Source: Sphingobacteriales bacterium | Lineage (GTDB): Bacteria; Bacteroidota; Bacteroidia; Chitinophagales; UBA2359 | Assembly (NCBI GenBank): GCA_016711295.1 | Contig: JADJTE010000002.1 | Location: 693,782 to 757,781 of the forward strand | Length of the DNA stretch: 64,000 nucleotides | Direction of reading: 5' to 3' | Position numbers and translations under genes: made by a program | Notes under the pieces: generated by a model | The model's input: the letters and a program-made list of their open reading frames with translations, nothing else | The model's database searches: none | What the model was told of the DNA's origin: nothing | Part shown: positions 9,729 to 19,433 of the stretch, piece by piece | Layout of the letters: each line of letters starts with the position of its first letter | Position numbering within the stretch: the stretch's first letter is position 1

Positions 9729-10820
9729 TTATTCTTTGCTCAATATAACAGCACCTGCCAAAGCAGGCAAAGCCAAATTGAAACACCATAACAATAATGT
9801 AGCTGCCAAAATACTACCTTGCGGCACAAAAGCAGATAAAAAGTAAAGAGCAATATTGCCCTTGATACCCAATTCTAAAATAGCTACGGTAGGCAATAGC
9901 GTTTGGCATAAATAAGCTGCCAATACTCCCATAATGATTTGCGCAGGGGAAGCATGAGCGCCAAATGCCAATAACAATAACACATATTGCGCAACATAAA
10001 CGCCATAACGCACTGCACACAACAGCCATACGCGGCGCAATTGAGCAGAGGTATATGTTTGGATAATATGGCGCAGCGACTGACGTAGTTTATCCCAAGC
10101 TATTTTCGTTTGGGTTTGCCAATAACGTTTATCTGTTAAACGATGCCAAAGTGGAGGCAAATTTATATCGGTAGTGGGGTCTGGCCTGTCGTGAATAGCT
10201 AAAATGTGGGAAGATATTGTATCCTGCGGGTAGAGCCATTGGGATACACGCCGCAAAACTGCCACCATGCGCTGCCGCCAACGCATCGACAAAAACAAAC
10301 AAGCCATCAGTAAGAGCAATATAGCCGCCGCCGCGCTCATATAGGGCAAAATAGTTCCGCCGAATTGCTGCCAATAACAATAAAGGCTAAACCCTATCAA
10401 CCCAAACAGCAAATTGACCGACAATTGTAGCATATTGCTCACCAACAAGGCAAGCAATCCCTCCCAACGTGCGTCCGCAGGCAAATCCCAGAGCCTACCG
10501 CCATATTCGCCAATGCGATTGGGTGTAAATAAGGCAAGGGCTACCCCGCGCAATACGCTATACAAAGCCGTACCTATGCTTTGTGGGACAAGATGACGCA
10601 ATAGAGTTTGCCATTTTGCCGCCTCTAAACTCCAATTGACCGCTACCAATAGCCATGCCACAACGATATACACCCAAGCACGCAGGCTCAATCCCTGATG
10701 CAGCAAATTAGCCCAATCGTTAGACGCTGCTTTGAGTTGTGCGTAGATAGCCCACCACAATAACCCAAAAATAGCTACCTTTGCGGCGGTAGCCCCGCTT
10801 TTATTGCCTCGTTTTGGCAT
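9729..10820 (-). CDS. YbhN/flippase-like membrane protein (lysylphosphatidylglycerol synthase TM domain family)
   Basis: 363 residues with about eight hydrophobic helices. The ALFTPNRIGEYGGRLWDLP segment (about residues 95-113) matches the conserved loop of the UPF0104/YbhN family, and a second family segment ELGIKGNIALYF lies near the C-terminus (about 316-327). Members are inner-membrane proteins thought to move or modify lipids or lipid-linked intermediates; the substrate is unknown. It begins about 130 bases from the divergently oriented ruvC gene and ends beside the minisatellite. Confidence 0.8.
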   Translation of the reverse strand: MPKRGNKSGATAAKVAIFGLLWWAIYAQLKAASNDWANLLHQGLSLRAWVYIVVAWLLVAVNWSLEAAKWQTLLRHLVPQSIGTALYSVLRGVALALFTPNRIGEYGGRLWDLPADARWEGLLALLVSNMLQLSVNLLFGLIGFSLYCYWQQFGGTILPYMSAAAAILLLLMACLFLSMRWRQRMVAVLRRVSQWLYPQDTISSHILAIHDRPDPTTDINLPPLWHRLTDKRYWQTQTKIAWDKLRQSLRHIIQTYTSAQLRRVWLLCAVRYGVYVAQYVLLLLAFGAHASPAQIIMGVLAAYLCQTLLPTVAILELGIKGNIALYFLSAFVPQGSILAATLLLWCFNLALPALAGAVILSKE

Positions 10821-10950
10821 AACCTAATCTGGAATAATTATTTGAACGGCGGTGTGCTACTTGGTATTGATGCGTCCTATATACTTGATAAAGGCGAGCA
10901 ATAGCCCAAATGGTACTTTTGTGAGAACTTAAAACCTATAATAATACATC

Positions 10951-11537
10951 ATGCCCTCGCCGCCGCGCACTATCATCGGCATCGACCCAGGAACAAGTGT
11001 TTTGGGTTATGCCATTATCGATATAATCAGTGCTAATGCCATATACCTACAAAGCGTAGGCGTAGTACAACTGCAAAAGTACGACAATCACTACGTAAAA
11101 CTCAAAAAGATTTTTGAGAAAGTAACTTTTTGTTAGAAACCTATCACCCGCACGAAATGGCTATAGAAGCGCCGTTTTATGGCGAAAACGTACAATCGAT
11201 GCTCAAATTAGGGCGAGCGCAAGGCGTGGCAATTGCAGCAGCAGCCATGAAAAACCTACCAATAGCCGAATATTCGCCCCGAAAAATCAAACAATCGATT
11301 ACGGGCAATGGCAATGCCTCCAAAGAACAAGTAGCCGCCATGCTCAAAAACATGCTGCGGCTCGACGCGCTACCTACCTATTTTGATGCCACCGACGCGC
11401 TTGGCGTAGCTGTATGCCACTACCTACAAAACCGACTTGGCAGCATAACGGATAATGACAATTCCGCCGCTACACGGCATAAAGATTGGAAATCTTTTTT
11501 GCAAAACAACCCTAACCGCCTTAAAAAGAAAAATTAG
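10951..11537 (+). CDS. ruvC: Holliday junction endonuclease RuvC (one frameshift)
   Basis: RuvC resolves four-way DNA junctions with RuvAB. The N-terminal part has the IGIDPGTSVLGYA motif (catalytic Asp at residue 12), the second part AIEAPFYGENVQSMLKLGRAQG (catalytic Glu) and the C-terminal FDATDALGVAVCHYL (catalytic acidic pair). The two parts lie in different frames: after KLKKIFEKVTF the frame closes, and adding one T to the T5 run at about 11130 restores KVTFLLETYHPHEMAIEAP, the normal family sequence. Because RuvC is widely conserved and only one base is missing in a homopolymer, a consensus error is the likely cause. Length after repair (about 195 residues) fits the family. Confidence 0.9.
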
Positions 11538-11618
11538 GAGCAGAAAAACGCGATGATTTAAGAATATGGGATAAAAATCGTACTATTGCACAATAATTAT
11601 GTACTAAACTATCGTGCA

Positions 11619-13811
11619 ATGATGACAAAACGCTATATCTTATTGAGTTGTATGCTCTGTTCGGCAACCCTATTTGCCCAAGTCGTACCCGAATCGCGCC
11701 GCGTTGATTGGTCGGCAGCAGGCATAGATATGCCATTTATTGCGCCCGAATACGCCGTATCTGTCTTAGATTACGGTGCCGTAGGCGACAATAGTAGCAA
11801 TAATACGCCTGCTTTCCAAACTGCTATCAATGCAGCGAGTGCTGCGGGCGGCGGGCTTGTAAATATTCCTGCGGGCACCTATCTGCTACAAGGAGGTCTG
11901 AGTTTGCCTTCGGGCGTGACCTTGCGCGGTGCGGGTGCTACGCTCACCCAATTGCGTTTTGCCCTACCCAATTCGGGTTCTACCTGTATCAATGCTTCGG
12001 GAGCAGCCACCGGACCCTACCGCGCCGTTACAAGTGGCTATACGCAAGGGTCTTCGATGCTGTCTGTAGCCGATACAGCGGGATTGCGACCAGGGCATTT
12101 TGCCGAATTGGTGCAGGATAATAATAGCACTTGGGACACCGAACCCATCAGTTGGGCAAATGACTCGAAAGGGCAAATAGTGCGCATAACTGCCGTGTCG
12201 GGCAATACTATTTGGCTCCGCTATCCCTTGCGCACCAATTATGATGCTACGCATAACGTCCGAATACGCCCTATTGCACCCGTCAAAAACATATCGGTCG
12301 AATGTTTGCATATCGAGCGCACCTCTGATGCTACGGGCAGCGGCGGCGGCAACAATATTGCCTTTACCTACGCCGTCAATTGTCGCATATCGGGCGTGCG
12401 CAGCAACAAAAGCGTGGGGGCGCACTTTTTCTTGTTCCAAAGTAGCGATATAGAGGTGAAAGGTTGCTATTTGCACGATGCTTTTACCTATGACGGCACC
12501 AGCACACGAGGCTACGGCGTGGTTATCGGGGCACATGCGGGGCAATGCCTAATAGTCAATAATATTTTTCGCCACCTGCGCCATGCCATGATGGTCAAAC
12601 AAGGTGCTAACGGCAATGTATTTGCCTACAATTATTCGGGAGATGGCTACCGCTCCGAATTTCCCAACGAGTTTGCCTCCGATATATCGCTACACGGACA
12701 TTATGCCTATGCCAATTTATTTGAAGGCAACCACTCCGAATTATTTTGGGCAGACGATGCTTGGGGACCATCAGGCCCCTACAATACGATGTTTCGCAAT
12801 CGCTTTACGCGACACGGCATTTATATGACATCATCGGGCACTAATAGCCAAAATTTTGTAGGCAACGAAGTGACGAGTAATGCTTTCCTGCAAGGCTTTT
12901 ATACCCTTACGGGCAGCGACCACCTTGCGCATGGCAATAATATACGCGGCACTATCAATCCGTCTGGCACAGGCACGCTCGCCGATATATCGTATTTTTT
13001 CGAGTCAGCGCCCGATTTTTGGAATATTGCCGCCCCGTTTCCGCCCATTGGTATACCTAACGCCATCAATAGCCAAGCGATACCCGCCAAAGCCCGATAC
13101 GACCAATCTAATTATACCCTTTGCGCATCTACTGCGCCGCCCTTGCGCCTACAACTAAGTGCCATGCTGCAAGGTGCGTATATGGGCAATGACACGATGA
13201 CTAAAGACCTACGCAGCCAACAATTATTACCCGTGGCGCAACCTTTCGGCGCAGCACCTTTCAATTATAAAGGTGGTGAAATGCTCTACGACTTGCAAAA
13301 CCTACCCGCCAATACGACCGATTGGGTCTTGATAGAACTGCGCAATGCTGCTAATGCGAGCCAAGTCATAGCTCGCCGCGCCGCTTTGCTGCTCAATAAT
13401 GGCATGATTGTCGATATAGATGGCAATACCAACGGCATAGCCTTTGCCGACCTGCCCGCTGCTACCTATTATATAGCCTTGCGCACCCGCAACCACTTGC
13501 CTGTATTATCTACCACTCCCATAGCCCTACCCAATGCCACACCCTTCGACCTATCTGACCCCGCCAATGTCTTAGGCGATACCACCCAATTAGTACAGCA
13601 CCCCACCGAAACGCGCTACCTCATTCCCGTAGGCGATGCCAATGCGAATGCCTTAATGACCTATACCGACCTACATTCTTTGATGCAATTGCCCGCCACG
13701 CAACCTACTTATCACCCCGCCGACTGCAATATGGACGGCTATATCAATGCCACCGACCACGAATGGCTCATCAATAATTTAGGTAGAATAGGGCTTGCAG
13801 AGTTGCGGTGA
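11619..13811 (+). CDS. Secreted right-handed beta-helix (pectate-lyase-3-like) protein
   Basis: About 730 residues. The start at 11619/11622 gives a clean signal peptide (MTKRYILLSCMLCSATLFA). The mature N-terminus carries the pectate-lyase-superfamily signature VLDYGAVGDNSSNNTPAFQ, followed by NIPAGTYLL and GVTLRGAG, then beta-helix repeats rich in Asn and Gly. From about residue 530 there is a different module (LFGAAPFNYKGGE-like, then DWVLIELRNAANAS, NNGMIVDIDGN, LPAATYYIALRTRNHLPV) and finally a dockerin-like calcium segment (GDANANALMTYTDLHSL, DCNMDGYINATDHEWL). The same C-terminal module occurs in the protein at 51978. Probably acts on or binds an extracellular polysaccharide; activity is inference. 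No classical T9SS tail is visible. Confidence 0.82.
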   Translation: MMTKRYILLSCMLCSATLFAQVVPESRRVDWSAAGIDMPFIAPEYAVSVLDYGAVGDNSSNNTPAFQTAINAASAAGGGLVNIPAGTYLLQGGLSLPSGVTLRGAGATLTQLRFALPNSGSTCINASGAATGPYRAVTSGYTQGSSMLSVADTAGLRPGHFAELVQDNNSTWDTEPISWANDSKGQIVRITAVSGNTIWLRYPLRTNYDATHNVRIRPIAPVKNISVECLHIERTSDATGSGGGNNIAFTYAVNCRISGVRSNKSVGAHFFLFQSSDIEVKGCYLHDAFTYDGTSTRGYGVVIGAHAGQCLIVNNIFRHLRHAMMVKQGANGNVFAYNYSGDGYRSEFPNEFASDISLHGHYAYANLFEGNHSELFWADDAWGPSGPYNTMFRNRFTRHGIYMTSSGTNSQNFVGNEVTSNAFLQGFYTLTGSDHLAHGNNIRGTINPSGTGTLADISYFFESAPDFWNIAAPFPPIGIPNAINSQAIPAKARYDQSNYTLCASTAPPLRLQLSAMLQGAYMGNDTMTKDLRSQQLLPVAQPFGAAPFNYKGGEMLYDLQNLPANTTDWVLIELRNAANASQVIARRAALLLNNGMIVDIDGNTNGIAFADLPAATYYIALRTRNHLPVLSTTPIALPNATPFDLSDPANVLGDTTQLVQHPTETRYLIPVGDANANALMTYTDLHSLMQLPATQPTYHPADCNMDGYINATDHEWLINNLGRIGLAELR

Positions 13812-13857
13812 TGAAGGCGAGAATACAGGTCTAATTCAATTTGTAACCCAGAGAGAT

Positions 13858-15531
13858 TTAGCTCCAACCCATCATGGCTTCTACGGTATTGCGGTCGGGG
13901 GCTTTTTGCAGGGCGATATCGCGTTTGTTTGATAAGCGTTGCAATAGGTGTTGTAGAACGGGTTGTAAGTGCGGGCGGCTTTGTTCGTCTGTATAATGGC
14001 ATACCACAGCTATTTGGTATAACGCGGTTAGCTGCTCAAATAGGTCTTGGGCGGTGTTTTCGGTAATATCGCTGCTATATGTGCCGCTACTTAGTTGCCG
14101 CCACAGGCGCACTAAGGGCTGTAAATGCTCGTCGTTTAGATATTGCAAGCCGTTCCGTGCCAGCGTATCGCTAATATATTCGCCCATTATTTGTAATCCA
14201 TCTGATTTGAGCGAGGCGCGTAACATGTCTAATACCATTATATTGCTCGTTCCCTCCCAAATGGGCAACACCATTACGTCTCGCATCAGTTTGGGCAATA
14301 TGCCGTCTTCGATATAGCCCATGCCGCCCATCAGTTCCATGCTTTCGCGCACGAGATAAACGGCATTTTGAGCGGTTTGTCGTTTGAGCATGGGCGTTAG
14401 CAGGCGCAACAATTGTTTGGCTTTGATATTGCCTTGTTCGGCAGCATCTAAGGTGCGAATGGCATGAAAAGTGAGGTAAAAATCGGCGGTATAAGTAGCA
14501 CACAAATCGGATAGACGGCGGCGCACTAAGGCGTGGTTCAGGGCATTAGTGCCAAAGGTAGTGCGGAATTGCAAATAATGATATGCTTCGGCAAGTGCTC
14601 TGCGTGCTGCTGCTATTGCCGCTACTGAATTATATACCCGTGATAGGTTAATCATTTCCGCCATGATTTTGAAGCCTTCGCCCTCTTTGCCCAATATTTT
14701 GCCCCAAGTATTCGTAAATACACATTCGGCACTTGCCATAGAGCGCACGCCTAATTTATCTTTCAAGCGTATCACTTCTATTGGGTTTGGGCTGCCGTCG
14801 GGTCGGGTGCGCTCTATCAAAAAAGATGGACAATCCTGCTGTGCCGCTCACATCGGGTCGCGTGCGAGCTAAGGCTACGATGAGCGGCGCGTCGGCATTG
14901 CTACAAAACCACTTTTCGCCGTTCAGCGCGTAGTAATCGTCATACAGGTGCGTGGCTTGCACCTCATTAGCCCCTACATCAGAACCGCCGCTTTTTTCGG
15001 TCAGAAACATAGCACCCGTATAAAATTGAGTGGGATCATTCGTATAGATATGGGGCAAAAGGCGGTCGCGGTCGCTCTGCCAAGCATGGCGGTCTATGAG
15101 TTGTGCCATGCCGTCGGTCATGCACAAGGGGCAATAGATGCCCGATTCGGCAGCGGCATACAAGAAGCCCGCAGAAGCTTTAGTAAATGCCGTTCGTCTC
15201 CGAAACGTTGGCGCAGCGAGGGTTCCCATTTGACGCGCATCATGCCCGACGCAACGGCTATGCGCATCAACTCATCGTAGGCGGGGTGAAAAACGATGCG
15301 GTTGATGGTATCGCCGTAGTGATTGCGCTTTTGCAGGGTAGGGCTATGGCGGTCGGCGGTCATGGACAGTTCGGTCATCTGCTTGGCGGCGAGCGCACCT
15401 AATTGGTCTAAGTGGTCATACATATAGACATAAGCATCGGGCGAAGCCTCGCGGCGCAGGAAGTGGCGCAATAATAGGTCGGACTGAAAAAGATTGGCAA
15501 TCGGGCTAAATTCGGGCGATAATAGCGGCAT
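13858..15531 (-). CDS. AidB-like acyl-CoA dehydrogenase (two frameshifts)
   Basis: A flavin-dependent acyl-CoA dehydrogenase split over three frames. N-terminal part (from 15531): RIVFHPAYDELMRIAV, typical of AidB-type members. Middle: YCPLCMTDGMAQLI, GAMFLTEKSGGSDVGANEV (FAD/substrate loop), NGEKWFCSNADA. C-terminal: LGVRSMASAECVF, GEGFKIMAEMIN, GGMGYIEDGILPKLMRD and VLPIWEGTSNIM, the loop near the catalytic Glu. Dropping a base is needed near 15185 (GDERHL to TKASAGF) and the A6 run at 14819-14824 has one base too many (LSIF to LIERTRPDG). After repair about 557 residues, right for AidB-like enzymes. Substrate unknown. Confidence 0.85.
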
Positions 15532-15571
15532 GACAAAAATAGAGGCAATTTGTGAAACGAATAAAAGACAA

Positions 15572-15603
15572 TAGCCTCTCTGCCGTAAAAGACAGAGAGG
15601 CTA
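15572..15603. terminator. 11-bp stem hairpin
   Basis: TAGCCTCTCTG and its complement CAGAGAGGCTA flank a 10-base loop, just 3' of tRNA-Asn and upstream of the acyl-CoA dehydrogenase gene on the minus strand; likely terminator of the tRNA transcript. Confidence 0.7.
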
Positions 15604-15615
15604 CCGAATGCTTTG

Positions 15616-15689
15616 CGCCCCCTCCTGGGCTCGAACCAGGGACCTGCGGATTAACAGTCCGTCGCTCTAACCGACTGAGCTAAGGAGGC
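15616..15689 (-). tRNA. tRNA-Asn (GTT)
   Basis: Minus-strand cloverleaf with acceptor GCCTCCT/AGGGGGC (one T-G pair), D-arm GCTCAG, anticodon stem GGACT with loop containing GTT, and T-arm CCTGGTTCGAGCCCAGG. Discriminator G, CCA not encoded. Confidence 0.93.
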
Positions 15690-15702
15690 GTTTTTTGCGT
15701 TG

Positions 15703-15733
15703 CAAAGGTAGGACTACTTTTTGGTTTACGCAA
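15703..15733 (-). promoter_or_regulatory. Promoter of tRNA-Asn (TTG-N20-TACCTTTG)
   Basis: TTG at 15731-15733 and TACCTTTG at 15703-15710 on the minus strand, separated by 20 bases, 13 bases upstream of the tRNA. Confidence 0.75.
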
Positions 15734-15853
15734 TAGTTGAGGCTTATTTTTTTTGATTTTTCTCGTAATTTTCCAAAAATACCTTTTCGTTTTAGGGTAG
15801 ATGGTATGCTTGGGTCACTTTTATCACCTGGCAGTGGGTGTCTGCTCATAAAA

Positions 15854-15895
15854 AAAACCGTCTTTTACGTATAGTATTGCGTAAAAGACGGTTTT
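15854..15895. terminator. 16-bp stem hairpin with A/T flanks
   Basis: AAAACCGTCTTTTACG pairs perfectly with CGTAAAAGACGGTTTT across a 10-base loop. It lies between tRNA-Pro and tRNA-Asn and would terminate the tRNA-Pro transcript. Confidence 0.8.
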
Positions 15896-15918
15896 AAATG
15901 AATGTTGAGACCCATAAG

Positions 15919-15993
15919 TCGGGGCGGCGTGATTCGAACACGCGACCCCCTGCTCCCAAAGCAGGTACGCTAACCGGACTGCGCTACGCCCCG
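15919..15993 (-). tRNA. tRNA-Pro (TGG)
   Basis: Minus strand: acceptor CGGGGCG/CGCCCCG, D-arm GCGCAG, anticodon arm CTGCT-TTGGGAG-AGCAG region with TGG, T-arm GCGTGTTCGAATCACGC, discriminator A. The C1-G72 start and GGG-rich acceptor are typical of bacterial tRNA-Pro. Confidence 0.93.
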
Positions 15994-16015
15994 AATATTT
16001 TGGGTTTCATCAAAC

Positions 16016-16070
16016 TTTGACAAGAAACCCGCATGAGAGTGCATCTTTGCCTAACATGCGGGTTGTCAAA
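16016..16070. terminator. Long bulged hairpin between tRNA-Ser and tRNA-Pro
   Basis: AACCCGCATG pairs with CATGCGGGTT, and the stem continues outward (TTTGACAA with TTGTCAAA) after a three-base bulge. Likely terminator or processing structure of tRNA-Ser. Confidence 0.6.
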
Positions 16071-16073
16071 GAC

Positions 16074-16163
16074 TGGCGGTGAGGGCGGGATTCGAACCCG
16101 CGGTACCGTTTCCAGTACGGCAGTTTAGCAAACTGCTGGTTTCAGCCGCTCACCCACCTCACC
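16074..16163 (-). tRNA. tRNA-Ser (GCT), CCA encoded
   Basis: Minus strand: acceptor GGTGAGG/CCTCACC, long variable arm (GTACTGGAAACGGTAC), anticodon stem GCAGT with loop holding GCT, T-arm GCGGGTTCGAATCCCGC, discriminator G followed by CCA at 16074-16076. The long variable arm is the class II feature of tRNA-Ser. Confidence 0.94.
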
Positions 16164-16173
16164 AACGCGGGTG

Positions 16174-16204
16174 CAAAGATAAGGCAACTATTTTGTTTTT
16201 GCAA
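16174..16204 (-). promoter_or_regulatory. Promoter of tRNA-Ser (TTG-N20-TATCTTTG)
   Basis: TTG at 16202-16204 and TATCTTTG at 16174-16181 on the minus strand, 20 bases apart, 10 bases upstream of the tRNA. Confidence 0.75.
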
Positions 16205-16438
16205 GGTTTAGGCAAAAATAATTCGGTTTTTTTTTGCTGCCTATCAAAACCTATATTTAGGCACAGATGGGAAAGGTGGCAAGTTGTGGCATTGGTCTAT
16301 TGCTTTGGCAATGATAATAGCTTGTGCCGAATATGGGCGGGTATGTATAGTGCCCCCAAGCCCGCTCTAAGTGGCGGTTTTGTCTTTTTTGTTGCTTGTT
16401 GGGTGTAATATCTGGGCTTTGCAGCGTATTTTTGCGTT

Positions 16439-17440
16439 ATGTTGAGTCAGTTGAGTTTTGCACAACCCTACTTTTTGCTACTTTTTGCCTTGTTGCCCTT
16501 AGTAGCGTGGCATCTTTATAGGCAGCGGCACCGGCATACGCCTGTTTTCATGCTGTCCGATGCGTCTTTTTTGCGACAGCCCTCTTACCGCGCTACGTGG
16601 CGCACCCGCTTTGCATCTTATTTATGGCTATTGCCCTTAGCGGCGGCGGCTTTGCTTATTGTGGCATTAGCACGACCGCAAAACCGATATGCCGAAGAAA
16701 AAATAAATGCCGACGGCATCGACATCATCATTGCGATGGACGTTTCGGGAAGTATGCTCGCCCGCGATTTTGAGCCTGACCGCTTAGGGGCAGCCAAGAC
16801 CCTTGCTCGCGAATTTGTCGAAAATCGCCCTTACGACCGAATTGGCTTAGTCGTTTTTGCGGGTGAAAGTTTTACGCAATGCCCCGCCACTACCGACCAC
16901 AAAGTAGTGACTACCTTGCTCGACCATATCCGAAGCGGTATGCTTGCCGACGGCACAGCCATAGGTATGGGCTTGGCTACGGCAGTGACGCGCCTACAAA
17001 ATAGCCCCGCCAAAAGCAAGGTCATCATCTTATTGACCGATGGCGTAAATAATGCAGGTTTTTTTGACCCACTCACCGCCGCCGAAACCGCCCGACAATA
17101 TGGCATCAAAACCTATACCGTTGGTGTCGGTACAGAAGGGCAAGCCCCTTATCCTGTGCAGGGTTTGTTTGGGACTACTTATCAAGCAATGGAGGTCAAA
17201 ATTGATGAGGCATTGCTGCGCCAAATTGCCGATATTACGGGCGGCAAATATTATCGTGCGACCAATAACGAGCGATTGCGCCAAGTATATGCCGAAATTG
17301 ACCAATTAGAAAAAAGCAAAATCGAGGTGACAACTGTTAGCCGCTATGCCGAGCGGTTTTATGCTTGGGCAATTGCTGCTGCCGCCTTACTGCTACTGTA
17401 TGCCACTTTGCGGTTTTGGTGGTTGCGCGTGGTATGGTAG
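16439..17440 (+). CDS. BatA/BatB-like von Willebrand factor A membrane protein
   Basis: 333 residues: an N-terminal membrane helix (about 11-24), a second one (about 62-80), a cytoplasmic/periplasmic VWA domain whose MIDAS motif DVSGSM lies at 101-106, with the partner Thr/Asp sites in LADGTAIGMG and LLTDGVNN, and a C-terminal TM helix (about 308-326). This is the architecture of Bacteroidota aerotolerance-operon proteins BatA/BatB, which usually act with a MoxR ATPase; no moxR, batC or batD is adjacent here, so it is an isolated member. A TATTTTTG box lies at 16427-16434, so close to the ATG that the mRNA would have almost no leader. Confidence 0.85.
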   Translation: MLSQLSFAQPYFLLLFALLPLVAWHLYRQRHRHTPVFMLSDASFLRQPSYRATWRTRFASYLWLLPLAAAALLIVALARPQNRYAEEKINADGIDIIIAMDVSGSMLARDFEPDRLGAAKTLAREFVENRPYDRIGLVVFAGESFTQCPATTDHKVVTTLLDHIRSGMLADGTAIGMGLATAVTRLQNSPAKSKVIILLTDGVNNAGFFDPLTAAETARQYGIKTYTVGVGTEGQAPYPVQGLFGTTYQAMEVKIDEALLRQIADITGGKYYRATNNERLRQVYAEIDQLEKSKIEVTTVSRYAERFYAWAIAAAALLLLYATLRFWWLRVVW

Positions 17441-17500
17441 ACTGGAATAGGAGAAGGGGCTAATAATTTTCTGCTAAAATGAAGAACTGAGCAACATGAA

Positions 17501-19054
17501 TTAGTCGTCTATTTTGGTGGGGCGGTCTATTTCTGACTTGTTGTTTTTTCGGAAGTAAGGGTCGCTCTCTCTACCGCGATTGCCGAAATAATCCAATTCT
17601 TCGGTGCGTTGGTTGTTCTCAGCGTCGTTGTTGTTAGCTTGGCGAGCGCGGTTAAACACCCACCGTTTCCAATTAGGTTCGTAGGGTTCGTTGCGTGCGT
17701 CGGAGTGAATAAGCCGATAATCGCCGCTTTCGTTGGGCTGATAAAATACAAAACGCACATCTTTTTGTAAGGCATCTAATTGGTAATAATGCCATATTTG
17801 GTACGGAAACGCTACGGGGTCATTATTGATGGCTATTATGTCGTTTGGTTTGCCATAGCGTAGATAGACTCTGCCCAATTCGGTGGCAAAGCCTTCGCTT
17901 TGGGGCGTGCCGTATTCGTTATCCACCCATTTTAGGTCGGTTTGGTATTTATCGAAAGCATTTTTGGGGTTGGTGGGGTTTAGCTGTTCCCAGAATCGAT
18001 ACAAGTAGCGTTGCATATAGTTTAGGTCTTTGACTCGGAGCAAATTGGCAATAACGCGCTCTTCGGCGGGTGTTGCTAATAGTGGCAATACGCTTTGTAA
18101 ATGATATTGTGCTTCGTCGAGAGTGAAAGCAGCTACAAAAGTATTTTGTATATCGGTATTCAAAAAATTGATGCTGCTTGGGGCAGCGTTTTCGGCGATA
18201 GCGTCGGGTTTGTCGGCTTCGGGATTTTTTTGGCTGCGCTGAAATAAGGTACGGCGCATAGAAAGCAATTCGTTATTGCGGTTGCGTAGTTCTACAACTG
18301 CCTCATAATTGCCTGAATAGAGGCGGCTGATATCGAAATCGGCAAATACGACATATACATTGGTAGCTTTCATTTTTTTATAGCCCTGCAAAGCCGCACT
18401 TGGTTCTACCGAGCCTTGTTGGGCAATATAGTATTTGACCAAATAATCGGTTTCGTTTGCTACTTTGTCGGTATTATAAATTTCGGCATATAGTGCGAGG
18501 CGGTCTAAGCCCGTAGGGAAATAATGCAATACATTGGGCACCAAATCGTAGCCATTGCGCGAATATTCGTTCTCGGTTTGGTTAGTTTGGTATTGTTCGA
18601 CCAACAAAATATCGGATATGGCGGGGCGGTCAGTGGGCACTTGGGCAATGTGCAGGTCGCGTCGGAATGTAGTTTGGTTGCTCGTGTCGGTCAGGTCGCG
18701 GAAGTGCATTTCCCATACGTAATCGCCGTCGGGCAGCAGGGTGCGTTTTTGGTCGATGAGATTGAAGGCAAGGGGTAGCGTATCGGCAACGGGTAGGCTG
18801 TTCAGCACATAGCGGTCGGCTTTTACGATGGTATTGCCTTGTGCAAAAGTAGTCGTAATTTCGACCTTAGCTTGTTTTTTGCGTTTGCTGTCGGGTGCAA
18901 ACCGCACTGTACTACTCGGTATCAGTATGTAATGCTCTACATACATGCCTTTGTTGGGCAGATAGAATAGCGACCAATTGATTTCGGCTTGTAAAGCCCA
19001 TAGGCGCGGCACGGTGCAGGTGCTTAGGCAGATGAAAATTAGTAGTTGTTTCAT
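17501..19054 (-). CDS. GWxTD domain-containing secreted protein
   Basis: 517 residues with an N-terminal signal peptide (MKQLLIFICLSTCTVPRLWA). The N-terminal half is beta-rich; the C-terminal part has the GWxTD-family region (YLYRFWEQLNPTNPKNAFD, DNEYGTPQSEGFATELGR, VYLRYGKPNDI) and IWHYYQLD, as in many Bacteroidota and Acidobacteriota proteins. The domain's function is not established. It is convergent with the BatA gene and divergent from the gene at 19434; a TACCTTTG box precedes it. Confidence 0.8.
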   Translation of the reverse strand: MKQLLIFICLSTCTVPRLWALQAEINWSLFYLPNKGMYVEHYILIPSSTVRFAPDSKRKKQAKVEITTTFAQGNTIVKADRYVLNSLPVADTLPLAFNLIDQKRTLLPDGDYVWEMHFRDLTDTSNQTTFRRDLHIAQVPTDRPAISDILLVEQYQTNQTENEYSRNGYDLVPNVLHYFPTGLDRLALYAEIYNTDKVANETDYLVKYYIAQQGSVEPSAALQGYKKMKATNVYVVFADFDISRLYSGNYEAVVELRNRNNELLSMRRTLFQRSQKNPEADKPDAIAENAAPSSINFLNTDIQNTFVAAFTLDEAQYHLQSVLPLLATPAEERVIANLLRVKDLNYMQRYLYRFWEQLNPTNPKNAFDKYQTDLKWVDNEYGTPQSEGFATELGRVYLRYGKPNDIIAINNDPVAFPYQIWHYYQLDALQKDVRFVFYQPNESGDYRLIHSDARNEPYEPNWKRWVFNRARQANNNDAENNQRTEELDYFGNRGRESDPYFRKNNKSEIDRPTKIDD

Positions 19055-19078
19055 ACCATAATGGTTTAAGTGAGGCTA

Positions 19079-19086
19079 CAAAGGTA
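19079..19086 (-). promoter_or_regulatory. Candidate -7 box TACCTTTG
   Basis: A perfect TAnnTTTG match 25 bases upstream of the GWxTD gene on its strand; no clear -33 element at the standard spacing. Confidence 0.5.
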
Positions 19087-19433
19087 AGGCATTTTGCGCA
19101 AAAAAATATCCACTTATCGCTCCTTATGCTTATAGTCAATGGTGTGCGGTATAGTAGCCGTATAAAAGCCATAAATTATTTTTGCATAATTAAGCACAAA
19201 AACATGACCCGCACGCTCGGTTATTTGTAAGCGGGATAAAAGTTTGTATGATAAATGTCGGACAACAATAAATTATCGTAAATCGCAAATAGATAGGGCG
19301 AGTTTTGTCATGAAAATGAAATATTGCGCTCTAATAAGCCTAATTTTCGGCATTTCGAACCGAGAACTGCTGTATCTGCGCCTTGTCGGATATAATAGAC
19401 GTAATTTATTGTACTATCCCAAACCCTTGCCTT

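Noticed and set aside
11964..12545. 193-codon frame opposite the beta-helix gene
   Set aside because: Shadow of the plus-strand gene; no family features.
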